In this document: one piece after another, positions 24,395 to 33,232 of the stretch
How positions within the stretch are numbered: position 1 is the first letter of the stretch
Layout: every line of letters starts with the position of its first letter
Assembly: GCA_902470915.1 (NCBI GenBank)
Contig: CABRIB010000001.1
Span: 1 to 64,000 of the forward strand
Source: an uncultured Collinsella sp.
GTDB lineage: Bacteria; Actinomycetota; Coriobacteriia; Coriobacteriales; Coriobacteriaceae
DNA length: 64,000 nucleotides
Direction: 5' to 3'
Made by a program: the position numbers and the translations under genes
The notes under the pieces: model-generated
The model's database searches: none
Told to the model about the DNA's origin: nothing
Seen by the model: only the letters and a program-made list of their open reading frames with translations

Positions 24395-24422
24395 CCGTTT
24401 AACGGCAAAAAACGACCGTTCA
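24395..24422. promoter_or_regulatory. CCGTT-element upstream of the symporter
   Basis: CCGTTTAACGG, an A-rich spacer, then CGACCGTTCA; the same layout as 19447-19474. Confidence 0.5.
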
Positions 24423-24434
24423 AGGATAATATAC

Positions 24435-24491
24435 AAGTGAACGTTCACCTATCATACGCAATCGCGCATAATCTAGCTAAACGTTCACCCT
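24435..24491. promoter_or_regulatory. Two LacI-type operators in the symporter promoter
   Basis: AAGTGAACGTTCACCT (24435-24450) and GCTAAACGTTCACCCT (24476-24491). A TAATAT box lies just upstream at about 24426. Confidence 0.7.
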
Positions 24492-24573
24492 ACGAGTGGG
24501 CGATATGCAGACAGACATCGGTATGGACTCCAATGTCTTGTTACAAGACAATCGAGAAAAGAGAGGGAGCTCG

Positions 24574-26133
24574 ATGACTAACAAGATCGGTAAAAAGCGC
24601 AAGATCACATTCTGGACGCGCTTGGGCTTTGGTATGGGCGGCATGCTCAACTCCGGTGCCCTGAGCTTTACGCACAGCTACATGGTGCTGTTCCTGTCCA
24701 CGGAGTGTGGTCTGTCCGCAGGCGAGGCTGCGCTGATCAGCTCGTTCGCCATCTATCTCAACGCCATTCTGTGCCCGCTCATGGGCTTTGTGGCCGATAA
24801 CTTCTACGCTACTAAGATCGGCCGCATCTTTGGCCGCCGCCGTTTCTGGATCTTGCTGGCTATCCCGATGATGGTCGCCGAGCCGCTCATCTTTGTGGCT
24901 ACGCCGTTTGGTTTCCCGTACTACTTTGTGTTGTACCTGATCTACAACGTCGCGTACACGTTCTGCACCGCCAACCTGTCGCCGCTTACCATCGAGATGA
25001 CCGATGACTTCAAGGAGCGTACGTACCTCACCGGCTACAAGCACCTCTTTGGTAACGCCGCCGGCTTCCTGATGGCAGCACTCGTCGGCTTTGGCTTTGG
25101 CACCTTCGGCGAGACCAACCCGTTCAGCTACTTCATTATTGCTACGATTAACGCTTCGGTCATGGCAATCTCGCTGCTCTGCGTGTACCTGTCCACGTGG
25201 GAGCACACCCCCGAGGAGGTCGCTCAGGAGAAGATCGAGAGCGTCGGCGAGGGTATCAAGAAGTTTTTCATCGACGTTATCTCTACCTTCCGCAACAAGT
25301 CCTTCCGCAAGGTCCTGTATGCGCAGGTCTCCACGAAGCTCGCCGCTGCCTGCTGGTCTGCGTGCCTGTCCTTCTTCATCGTCTACTGTCTGCAGATTCC
25401 TAAGTCCTACGAGTCCGTGATGGAGATGCCCGGCAAGGTCGTCGCTATCGTCTGCACTGCCATCTGGGTCGCCCTCATGGCCAAGAAGGGCTTCCACAAG
25501 TCTTGGTACCTGGCAAACGTCGGTTGCGCCGCGTGCATCATCGCCTACAACTACTTCGCCTTTGGTCAGATCAACGGCACCTCCACGGTCGCCATCGCCA
25601 TGATCGCCTACCCCATCATCTTCGCCATCTGGAAGTTCTTCTACGTTGGCTTCCAGTATCTGCCCGATGTTCTGCTCAACTACATCCCCGATGTCGATGA
25701 GCTCATCACCCTGCGTCGTCGCGAGGGCATCTACAGCTCCGCACAGCAGCTCTGCCAGCAGATCGCCCAGGCTGTTGCCGTCAACGTATGGGCTATCGTC
25801 CTTGCTGCCTCCGGCTTCATTCAGACCGCCGGCAACAGCGACGCCGTGACCCAGCCCGCCACCGTGCCTCTGTACATCTGCGGCTACATGCTCATCGGCT
25901 GCGCCGGCTTCTTCCTGCTCGCGGCCGTCCTTGCCCGCGGCATCAAGATCGACAAGGAGCAGTGCGACATCCTTTGCGACGAGATCCACCGTGTCAAGGA
26001 GGGTGGCAAGATGGCCGACGTCAAGCCCGAGGTCAAGGCGCTTTGCGAGGAGCTCTCCGGCTTTAAGTACGAGGACTGCTTCGCCCACAACAATGTTGGC
26101 TTCCAGGACGGCAGCGTAATTCCCGCCGAGTAG
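24574..26133 (+). CDS. GPH-family sugar:cation symporter, probable oligogalacturonide or hexuronide importer
   Basis: 519 residues, about 12 membrane helices, of the glycoside-pentoside-hexuronide branch of the MFS (RLGFGMGGMLNSGALSF, the loop GRRRFW, FPYYFVLYLIYNVAYTFC). Its place between uxaCBA and the intracellular pectin enzymes, and the shared operators, suggest it imports uronic acid-containing oligosaccharides or monomers. The ATG at 24574 has GAGAGGGAG upstream. The substrate is inferred from neighbours only. Confidence 0.85.
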   Translation: MTNKIGKKRKITFWTRLGFGMGGMLNSGALSFTHSYMVLFLSTECGLSAGEAALISSFAIYLNAILCPLMGFVADNFYATKIGRIFGRRRFWILLAIPMMVAEPLIFVATPFGFPYYFVLYLIYNVAYTFCTANLSPLTIEMTDDFKERTYLTGYKHLFGNAAGFLMAALVGFGFGTFGETNPFSYFIIATINASVMAISLLCVYLSTWEHTPEEVAQEKIESVGEGIKKFFIDVISTFRNKSFRKVLYAQVSTKLAAACWSACLSFFIVYCLQIPKSYESVMEMPGKVVAIVCTAIWVALMAKKGFHKSWYLANVGCAACIIAYNYFAFGQINGTSTVAIAMIAYPIIFAIWKFFYVGFQYLPDVLLNYIPDVDELITLRRREGIYSSAQQLCQQIAQAVAVNVWAIVLAASGFIQTAGNSDAVTQPATVPLYICGYMLIGCAGFFLLAAVLARGIKIDKEQCDILCDEIHRVKEGGKMADVKPEVKALCEELSGFKYEDCFAHNNVGFQDGSVIPAE

Positions 26134-26156
26134 GGCAGGCGCATCGTCCAAACCAC

Positions 26157-26201
26157 AGGGCCGTGCCACCGGAGATCCACCGGCGGGTGCGGCCCTTTTT
26201 T
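26157..26201 (+). terminator. Terminator after the symporter gene
   Basis: AGGGCCGTGCCACCGG pairs with CCGGCGGGTGCGGCCCT, followed by six T. Confidence 0.85.
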
Positions 26202-26247
26202 AAAAACGAGTAGTATGAACTTCTGATTACATTTGAGGGAGAGACCC

Positions 26248-27843
26248 ATGGAGACGAACGTTATCTGGCGCAATGCCCGCGCGGCCGTTATCGAGCTCGA
26301 CGATGGCGGCTACTTTACCTGTGCCGATACGTGGGAGATCTTTGTCAACGATGAGCCCGCCGGTACCACGAATACGGTCGAGACCTATGTCGATGGCCTG
26401 ACCCCCGGCAAGCGCAACCTGATCCGCTTTGTCTGCGGCGAGCGCGAGTTGAGCGTAGGCGTCACCACGCCGGCGGAGCCCTTTACCATCAACGTTCGCG
26501 ACTGCGGAGCCAAGGGCGATGCCGAGCACGATGACACCACCAACATTCAGGCTGCCATCATGGCCTGCCCCAAGGGCGGGCGCGTGCTGATCCCCGCCGG
26601 CAACTACCGCATCAAGTCCCTCTTCCTTAAGAGCAATATCAACATCGAGCTTGCCGAGGGCGCGGTGCTGCTGGCCCGTCACGACCGCGCGGCGCTTGCC
26701 TACATTCCGGGCACGGTCACGGGCGACGAGGGCGCCGGGTATGCCGGCACCGACATGCTGCCCCTGGGCCGCTGGGAGGGCGAGAGCTTCTCGACCTACT
26801 GTTCGACCTTTACGGGCCTGAGCGTGCACGACGTGTGCATCTATGGCCGCGGCGCCATCGACGGCCAGACCGATTTTGCCGAGGACAACTGGTGGAACAA
26901 GGACTTTAAGAACATCTTCCGTCCCGAGGAGGGCCGCGAGGTCGCCCGCCCGCGCATGATTTTCCTGTCCGAGTGCGAAAACGTGAGCCTTGCCGGCTTT
27001 ACCGTGCGCAACAGCCCGGCGTGGAATATCCATCCCATTCTGTGCGAGCACGTCGATGCCCTGTGCCTGTCCATCGAGGGTCCCAAGAACTCCCACAACA
27101 CCGACGGTTTCGATCCCGAGAGCTGCGGTTTTGTCCGCATCCTTGGCTGCCAGTTCTCGGTGGGGGACGACTGCATCGCCATCAAGAGCGGCAAACTGGG
27201 CATTGAACCCGAGCTCCGTCCCGCCACGCACGACGTGCTGATCTCGCACTGCTACATGCACGACGGCCACGGCGCCGTGGTGCTGGGATCCGAGGCCGCC
27301 GGCGGCATCAAGGACCTCACCGTGAGCAAGTGCCTCTTTGAGCGCACCGACCGCGGCCTGCGCGTCAAGACACGCCGCGGACGCGGCAAGGACGCCGTCA
27401 ACGAGGGCATCACCTTCGAGCACATTCGCATGGATAAGGTGCTCACGCCCTTCGTGGTCAACTCGTTCTACTTCTGCGACAAGGACGGCAAGACCGACTA
27501 CGTGCAGTCTCGCGAGGCGCTGCCCGTCGACGACCGTACGCCCGGCTTTGGCGCCACGACGTTTTGCGATATCGAGGCCACCAACTGCCATGCGGCCGCG
27601 GCCTATATCACGGGCCTTCCCGAGAGCAAGGTGACGCGCCTGACGTTCCAGGATGTCCATGTGACCTTTGCCGCCGATGCCGAGCCCTTTGTGCCGGCCA
27701 TGGCCTGCGGCGTGGAGCCCATGGTGCGCCAGGGCATCATCGCGCAGAACGTGAAAGTCCTCGACCTGCAGAACGTGCGCATCGAGGGTCAGGATGGCGA
27801 CGAGCTGCAGCTGCAAAACGTCGACAAGGTTATCCGCGCGTAG
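26248..27843 (+). CDS. Polygalacturonase-like glycoside hydrolase, GH28
   Basis: 531 residues. An N-terminal beta domain (about 1-85) precedes the right-handed beta-helix. The GH28 signature residues are present: NTDG (about 286), GDDCIAIKSG (about 307), GHGAVVLGS and RVKT. It lacks a signal peptide, so it probably acts inside the cell as an exo-type enzyme on imported oligogalacturonides, releasing galacturonate for UxaC. GAGGGAGAG precedes the ATG. First of GH28 - esterase fusion - SGNH hydrolase. Confidence 0.92.
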   Translation: METNVIWRNARAAVIELDDGGYFTCADTWEIFVNDEPAGTTNTVETYVDGLTPGKRNLIRFVCGERELSVGVTTPAEPFTINVRDCGAKGDAEHDDTTNIQAAIMACPKGGRVLIPAGNYRIKSLFLKSNINIELAEGAVLLARHDRAALAYIPGTVTGDEGAGYAGTDMLPLGRWEGESFSTYCSTFTGLSVHDVCIYGRGAIDGQTDFAEDNWWNKDFKNIFRPEEGREVARPRMIFLSECENVSLAGFTVRNSPAWNIHPILCEHVDALCLSIEGPKNSHNTDGFDPESCGFVRILGCQFSVGDDCIAIKSGKLGIEPELRPATHDVLISHCYMHDGHGAVVLGSEAAGGIKDLTVSKCLFERTDRGLRVKTRRGRGKDAVNEGITFEHIRMDKVLTPFVVNSFYFCDKDGKTDYVQSREALPVDDRTPGFGATTFCDIEATNCHAAAAYITGLPESKVTRLTFQDVHVTFAADAEPFVPAMACGVEPMVRQGIIAQNVKVLDLQNVRIEGQDGDELQLQNVDKVIRA

Positions 27844-27880
27844 GGTAGTGCTCCTGCACAAGTGAATACGGCATGTTGAG

Positions 27881-27916
27881 GCGTGCGACGGTCGGGTCTG
27901 CCCGGCTGTCGCACGC
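27881..27916. terminator. Hairpin between GH28 and the esterase fusion
   Basis: GCGTGCGACGGTCGGG pairs with CCCGGCTGTCGCACGC around TCTG; no clear T-run. Confidence 0.45.
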
Positions 27917-27974
27917 AATCTATAGGTGCCGGCATTGCATGGTGGGTGTTCTGTGACAGAAAGCGTAATGACAG

Positions 27975-30140
27975 ATGAGTGGTAAAGAACAGCTCTTTGA
28001 GGTATCGCTCGAACGCGAAGGCGCGTATCGCAGCATTTCGGCGGCGCTCGAGGCGGCGGAGCGGTGTGTGCCCGATGTGACCGTGCCGGTGCGCGTGCTG
28101 GTGGCGCCGGGTGAGTACCGCGAACGGGTCGAAATTCGTCGTCCGCATGTGACGCTCGAGGGCGAGACGGCCGACAGCGTGCGTATCGTGGGAGGCCTGG
28201 GTGCCAAGATGCCTTCGGAAGATGGTAGCGGCCAGGATGGAAGACTCGGCACCTTCCGTACGTACACGGTGCTGGTCGATGCCGACGACGTGACGCTTGC
28301 GGGTCTAACAATCGAAAACAACGCCGGTGATGGGCGCGAGGTCGGCCAGGCGATTGCCCTGTATGCCGATGGTGACCGCCTGGTTGTCGATGCCTGCTGC
28401 ATTAAGGGACACCAGGACACGCTCTTTTTGGGGCCGCTGCCGCCGCGCGAGGCCAAGCCGGGCGGCTTTATAGGCCCCAAGCAGTTCGCCCCGCGCCGTG
28501 TGGGGCGGCAGTATTTTCGACGTTGCCGGATCGAGGGCGATGTCGACTTTATCTTTGGCGGCGCGCGTGCCTACTTTGAGGGGTGTGAGATTCGCTCGCT
28601 CAACCGCGATATGGATGTCAACGGGTATGTAACGGCAGCCTCCACGCCTCAGGGCGAGCCGTACGGATTTGTGTTCCATGGCTGTTCGTTTACAGCCGAT
28701 GAGGGCATTGCCCCCGGATCGGTCTATCTGGGTCGTCCATGGCGCGAGTGGGCCCAGACCGTTTTGCTCGAATGCTGGCTGGGCCCCCATATTTCACTCG
28801 AGGGCTGGTGGGATTGGAATAAGCCAGCGGCACATGACGGCACCCTGTATGCCGGCGGTACCCTGTTTGGCCCGGCGGGTGATACTGCCGCTTGGGTGCC
28901 GTGGGCGCATTGCCTGACCGGTCAGGATTCCGAACGCTATGCGCGTGACCGAGTGCTTGCCGGCACGGATGGTTGGGATCCCGAGGGCGGCGACGGTGAT
29001 GCGGTAGAGACGGCCGGGCTATCTGCCAATGGCCGCACCGTGCACATCGAGACGTACTACGAGGGCGAACCTGCGCTGCGCGCCCGACTGAAGCGCGAGG
29101 GGCGCTCGGCCGCATTTACGGGCAAGACTCCCACAGACTTTGAGGCATGGAAGGCTGCGACCAGGACTCGTCTGCACGATATTTTGGGTCTTTCGCTTAT
29201 GGACCGCGCCCCGATTGAGATTCGTGAGCTCAATCGCGTGCGGGTTGCTGGCAGCATCGTGCGTACTCATGCGGTGCTGCAGGTTGAGCACGATGTGTGG
29301 ATGCCGTTTTACCTGTTGGAGCCGTCCCGCCCCAAGCTTGACGAGCGGGGACTCAAGCGCTGCTATATCTGCCCGCATGGTCACCAGGGGGCGGGTGCTG
29401 CAAGCATAGCCGGCGTTGCGGGCGTGCCGGCGGTCGACGATGCCGTGCGTAAGTTCAATTACGACTACGGTCTGCGTTTGGCGCGCATGGGTTACGTGAC
29501 CGTCTGCCCCGATGCGCGTGGTTGGGGATGCCGTCGTGACTGGAAGGGTCAGGGCGACGACGAGAACAGCTACCTGCGCGGTACGTGTCTGAATCAAGCA
29601 CGTATGGCCGAGCCGCTGGGTCTTACGGTCGCGGGCCTCAATGCCTGGGACAACATGCGCTTGATTGATTACTTGGAGACACGCGGTGACATTGCCATGG
29701 ACGACCTGGGCTGCTTTGGTTTTTCGGGCGGCGGTTACATGACGTTGTACCTGTCCGCGCTCGACCCGCGCGTGCGCAAGGCGTTTGTCTCGGGCTATCT
29801 GTACGGCGTTGATGATTCGCTACTGCACCTCAACGGCAATTGCAGCTGCAATTACACGCCTGGACTCTGGCGTCTGCTCGACATGGGCGACATTGCCTCG
29901 CTTGTCGCGCCACGGCCGCTCTTGGTTCAGAGCTGCGAGAAAGACCATCTCAACGGCGCCCGCGGGCTTGCGAACGTAGACGAGCAGCTCGATATCGTTC
30001 GCGACGCCTACGCGCTGCTGGGCAAGGACGAAAACCTTCTGCACGAGGTCTGCCCGGGTGGACACCACCTGGGTGTGGCGCATCTTGCCGAGGATATCGA
30101 ATGGCTCGATTCGCAAGTTGCGGAATGCGCCCACGCATAG
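27975..30140 (+). CDS. Pectin methylesterase (CE8) fused to an alpha/beta-hydrolase esterase
   Basis: 721 residues, two enzymes in one chain. Residues 1-330 are a CE8 beta-helix pectinesterase: GHQDTLFLG (about 148), GDVDFIFGG (about 190, catalytic Asp) and YLGRPWREW (about 252). Residues 360-715 are an alpha/beta hydrolase with the nucleophile elbow GFSGGGY (Ser about 584) and a final GGHHLG histidine, resembling acetyl-esterase/dienelactone-hydrolase types. There is no signal peptide, so it acts in the cytoplasm. It probably removes methyl and acetyl groups from imported oligogalacturonides; the acyl specificity of the second half is inferred. The start region has no strong ribosome site. 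Confidence 0.88.
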   Translation: MSGKEQLFEVSLEREGAYRSISAALEAAERCVPDVTVPVRVLVAPGEYRERVEIRRPHVTLEGETADSVRIVGGLGAKMPSEDGSGQDGRLGTFRTYTVLVDADDVTLAGLTIENNAGDGREVGQAIALYADGDRLVVDACCIKGHQDTLFLGPLPPREAKPGGFIGPKQFAPRRVGRQYFRRCRIEGDVDFIFGGARAYFEGCEIRSLNRDMDVNGYVTAASTPQGEPYGFVFHGCSFTADEGIAPGSVYLGRPWREWAQTVLLECWLGPHISLEGWWDWNKPAAHDGTLYAGGTLFGPAGDTAAWVPWAHCLTGQDSERYARDRVLAGTDGWDPEGGDGDAVETAGLSANGRTVHIETYYEGEPALRARLKREGRSAAFTGKTPTDFEAWKAATRTRLHDILGLSLMDRAPIEIRELNRVRVAGSIVRTHAVLQVEHDVWMPFYLLEPSRPKLDERGLKRCYICPHGHQGAGAASIAGVAGVPAVDDAVRKFNYDYGLRLARMGYVTVCPDARGWGCRRDWKGQGDDENSYLRGTCLNQARMAEPLGLTVAGLNAWDNMRLIDYLETRGDIAMDDLGCFGFSGGGYMTLYLSALDPRVRKAFVSGYLYGVDDSLLHLNGNCSCNYTPGLWRLLDMGDIASLVAPRPLLVQSCEKDHLNGARGLANVDEQLDIVRDAYALLGKDENLLHEVCPGGHHLGVAHLAEDIEWLDSQVAECAHA

Positions 30141-30208
30141 CCCCTCGGATGTTGCGAATGAACGGTATGTACCTGTATGACCGCCGGTGTGCGGGTGAGG
30201 AGAAGAAT

Positions 30209-30877
30209 ATGGAAACGAAAAACTTGAGCGAATCGACCATCTGCTGCTTTGGCGATTCGACCACCTGGGGCGATAACGGATGCGGCGGGGGAGGCAACGA
30301 TATCTCCTGGACTTCGCACCTGGGTGCGCTGCTGGGCGGCGCTACGATCGAGAACTATGGTATTAAGGGTTCGCGTATTGCCGTCAAGGCCGACCGTAGC
30401 GATTCGTTTGTCGAGCGCTTGGACGGCATCGATCACACGGCAGATATCTGCATCGTCTTTGGCGGCGTTAACGACTTTAGCCGTAACGTGCCGCTGGGAG
30501 AGCTGGGCAGCACGGACGTGCACGAGTTCTACGGTGCGCTCGACTACCTGATCCGCACCATCACGGCGCGCTCGCCTCAGGCAAAGCTGGTGTTTATGAC
30601 GCCGTGCAAGACGAGCGGCAAACACGAGAAGGATATCCCGGCAAGCAACGAGGCCAACCATCTGGGCCTGACGCAAGACGCCTATGTGCGCGCGATGCTG
30701 GAGGTCTGCGATCGCTACTCGGTGCCGGTGATCGACCTGTATGCGCAAAGCGGCATCAGCCCGTTTTTGCCGGAGCACCGCGAGCTCTACATGCCGGACG
30801 GTCTGCATTACAGCCCTGCCGGCTATGAGCGCCTGGCGCATCGCATCGCTGCGGGCCTCACCGCCGTTTGCCGTTAA
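30209..30877 (+). CDS. SGNH/GDSL hydrolase, probable acetylesterase
   Basis: 222 residues. Block I CFGDSTTWGD (nucleophile Ser about 16), block III GGVNDF and block V DGLHYS give the Ser-Asp-His set of SGNH esterases. No signal peptide. Placed after the methylesterase fusion, it most likely de-acetylates pectic oligosaccharides, possibly rhamnogalacturonan. The ATG at 30209 has GAGGAGAAG upstream. The stop codon is followed by the operator palindrome of the next operon. Confidence 0.85.
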   Translation: METKNLSESTICCFGDSTTWGDNGCGGGGNDISWTSHLGALLGGATIENYGIKGSRIAVKADRSDSFVERLDGIDHTADICIVFGGVNDFSRNVPLGELGSTDVHEFYGALDYLIRTITARSPQAKLVFMTPCKTSGKHEKDIPASNEANHLGLTQDAYVRAMLEVCDRYSVPVIDLYAQSGISPFLPEHRELYMPDGLHYSPAGYERLAHRIAAGLTAVCR

Positions 30878-30891
30878 AAGTTTGCCGTTCA

Positions 30892-30929
30892 CGGGGATTA
30901 TAGGGTTAACGTTCACCCTATAATCCCCG
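30892..30929. promoter_or_regulatory. 15-bp perfect palindrome holding a LacI-type operator and a TATAAT
   Basis: CGGGGATTATAGGGT (30892-30906) and its mirror (30915-30929) surround TAACGTTC, so the centre reads AGGGTTAACGTTCACCCT. TATAAT at 30919-30924 may be the -10 of the GH105 gene. The element could act as terminator stem, promoter and operator at once. Confidence 0.6.
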
Positions 30930-30944
30930 TTCGCGTTACACTAG

Positions 30945-30960
30945 GGGAAACGTTCACCCA
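30945..30960. promoter_or_regulatory. LacI-type operator before the GH105 gene
   Basis: GGGAAACGTTCACCCA, 25 nt upstream of the GH105 start. Confidence 0.6.
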
Positions 30961-30984
30961 TCAATAACGTCAGAGGGGACAGCA

Positions 30985-32223
30985 ATGGGTTGCAATCAGA
31001 TTCTGGACCGTTATATCGAGCAGTTGATCGAGACCTCTACGCCTCAGGCGCCGGCCTGGAATATCGAAAAGCTTCGCGCCGGCAAGGAGAACACCTGGAA
31101 TTACATTGACGGCTGCATGATCAAGGCACTCATCGAGCTGTACGAGATCACCGGCGAGCAGCGCTACCTGACCTTCGCCGACGACTATATCGACTTTTTT
31201 GTCCAGGATGACGGCACCATCAAGCATTACGATCCCCAGGAATACAACCTCGACAACGTCAATGCGGGCAAAACCCTCTACAAACTCTATGACCTGGTGG
31301 GCAAGCCCAAGTACCGTGCCGCCATGGATACCATCTATCGTCAGCTCGAAACCCAGCCGCGTACCAAAGAGGGTGTGTTTTGGCACAAAGCCGTCTACCC
31401 CAACCAGATCTGGCTCGACGGCATGTACATGGCGCAGCCGTTCTACATGCAGTACGAGCTGAGCTTCCACAACCGCCGTGCCTGCTCGGATAGCTTCCAT
31501 ATGTTCCAGGTCGTGCATGACCTGATGCGCAACCCCCTCAACGGCCTGTACTATCACGCCTACGACGCGAGCCGCAAGCAGTTCTGGTGCGATCCCGTCA
31601 CCGGCCTTTCGGCCAACTTCTGGCTGCGCGCCGAGGGCTGGTTCGCCATGGCGCTCATCGATACCTGGGAGCTCATGCCGCCCTCGATGTCGGCCGAGAA
31701 GGACGAGATCCGCAAGATGTTCCACGACCTGATCGACGCCATGCTGCCGTATCAGGACGAGAAGACCGGCATGTGGCACCAGGTCATCAACCTGCCCAAT
31801 ATCGCCCCCAACTATCTGGAGGAGTCGGGCAGCGCCATCTTTGCCAACGCCATCATGAAGGGCGTGCGCCTGGGCGTGCTGGGCGAGCGCTACTACCAGT
31901 ACGGCCGCCGTGCGTTTGACGGCATCTGCGACACGTGCCTGTCCGAGCGCGACGGACAGCTGGCGCTCGACAACATCTGCCTGGTGGCGGGTCTTGGCAA
32001 CACCGCGCACCGCGAGGGCACGTTTGGCTACTACATGAGCGAGCCCGTCGTCAAAAACGACGCGAAGGGCGTAGCGCCGCTGGTGCTTGCCTATATCGAG
32101 ACCATGCATCATGACAAGCTTGCCGGTAAGCGCGATCCGCTTGCCCCTTCGGGCGTGTGCTCCATCGACGACCCGTTTGGCGGCTACACGCCGGGCATCA
32201 ATGCTCATAAGGGGCGTGAATAG
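30985..32223 (+). CDS. Unsaturated rhamnogalacturonyl/galacturonyl hydrolase, GH105
   Basis: 412 residues, (alpha/alpha)6-barrel of the YteR/YesR family. Hydrolyses the unsaturated uronic acid left at the end of lyase products, giving a 4-deoxy keto-uronate that feeds the DhuI/KduD branch. Seen: YPNQIWLDGMYMAQPFYMQY (its Asp is the catalytic acid), LRAEGWFAMALIDTWE and the C-terminal GEF-like GTFGYYMSEP. No signal peptide. AGAGGGGACAGC precedes the ATG. The next gene starts 1 nt after the stop. Confidence 0.92.
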   Translation: MGCNQILDRYIEQLIETSTPQAPAWNIEKLRAGKENTWNYIDGCMIKALIELYEITGEQRYLTFADDYIDFFVQDDGTIKHYDPQEYNLDNVNAGKTLYKLYDLVGKPKYRAAMDTIYRQLETQPRTKEGVFWHKAVYPNQIWLDGMYMAQPFYMQYELSFHNRRACSDSFHMFQVVHDLMRNPLNGLYYHAYDASRKQFWCDPVTGLSANFWLRAEGWFAMALIDTWELMPPSMSAEKDEIRKMFHDLIDAMLPYQDEKTGMWHQVINLPNIAPNYLEESGSAIFANAIMKGVRLGVLGERYYQYGRRAFDGICDTCLSERDGQLALDNICLVAGLGNTAHREGTFGYYMSEPVVKNDAKGVAPLVLAYIETMHHDKLAGKRDPLAPSGVCSIDDPFGGYTPGINAHKGRE

Positions 32224-32224
32224 C

Positions 32225-33130
32225 GTGGGGGCCATTACTCCGGGCGTGCGTTTACACGACCTTCCGCAGGGGACCGTCGAGGAACGCATTCGCATGGCAG
32301 GAGAGCTGGGCTTTTCGTGCATTCAGCTGCCGAGCAAGGTGCTCTACGCATCAATGGGAATCGATCGATGCGGTCTGACCCGCGAGCTCGCCGACCATTT
32401 GCGTGCGGTGCTCGATGAGGCGGGCGTTTCGGTCGCCGTGCTCGGCTGTTATAAGAATCTGGCGACGCCCGATCGACAACAGCTCACGGATAACTTTGCC
32501 GAGTACGAGGCGTGCTTGAACTTTGCTCAGATGCTCGGCGGCTGTCCGGTTGGCACCGAGACCGGTCGTCCCAATGCGCAGAACCGCGTTGCTGACGACC
32601 GTATGACCGACGAGGCACTCGATGCGTTTATGGATGGACTCGCGCGCGTCTGCGAGTGCGCCGAGGCCGTGGGTGGGCAAATACTGATCGAGCCCGGCTG
32701 GAACGAGACGGTCAACACGCCAGATCGCTGCCGTGAGGTGCTGGAGCGCGTCCCGAGCCCGGCGCTCGGCGTGATCTACGACCCGGTGTCGCTGCTGCAT
32801 CCCACGATCGTCGGTGAGGCTTCCGAGCAGGTGTCGCGTATGTTGCACCTGTGCGGCAGCAAGATTCGCGTGCTGCATGCCAAGGACTACGAGATCGTAG
32901 ACAACGAGGACGAAGCCGGCTGGTGCGACGGTACGGGTTCTCGCCTGGTGTGCTACGGCGTGGGCGAGACGGGCCGCTATGACTTTGAGCCCGTGGTGGC
33001 CTGGGCGGCTGCCGCCTGTTCGGGGATTCCTTGCGTGGTCGAGAACAGCGTGCCGGCGACGGCGGCTAGCTGCCTGGCGACACTCGAGCGCATGTCCGCT
33101 CGCTGCGGGGCTCCGCATCGCGAGATATAG
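32225..33130 (+). CDS. Sugar phosphate isomerase/epimerase-like TIM-barrel protein
   Basis: 301 residues, AP-endonuclease-2-type TIM barrel (xylose isomerase-like): LGFSCIQLP, ILIEPGW, LGVIYDPVSLL, RVLHAKDYE and GRYDFEPVV show the metal-binding Glu, Asp and His pattern of the family. It probably isomerises or epimerises a sugar acid from rhamnogalacturonan or pectin, but the reaction cannot be named. The GTG at 32225 sits just past the GH105 stop, with AAGGGG 10 nt upstream, so the two genes are coupled. Confidence 0.8.
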   Translation: MGAITPGVRLHDLPQGTVEERIRMAGELGFSCIQLPSKVLYASMGIDRCGLTRELADHLRAVLDEAGVSVAVLGCYKNLATPDRQQLTDNFAEYEACLNFAQMLGGCPVGTETGRPNAQNRVADDRMTDEALDAFMDGLARVCECAEAVGGQILIEPGWNETVNTPDRCREVLERVPSPALGVIYDPVSLLHPTIVGEASEQVSRMLHLCGSKIRVLHAKDYEIVDNEDEAGWCDGTGSRLVCYGVGETGRYDFEPVVAWAAAACSGIPCVVENSVPATAASCLATLERMSARCGAPHREI

Positions 33131-33232
33131 CATTGGCTTTTGCCGTGGCGGCATATTGAGTTTGCTTGACTGGGGGCGGCGGTGAAGTTTTTTATCGTCG
33201 CCTCATTGGATTACATCAAAAAGGGGAGTTGC

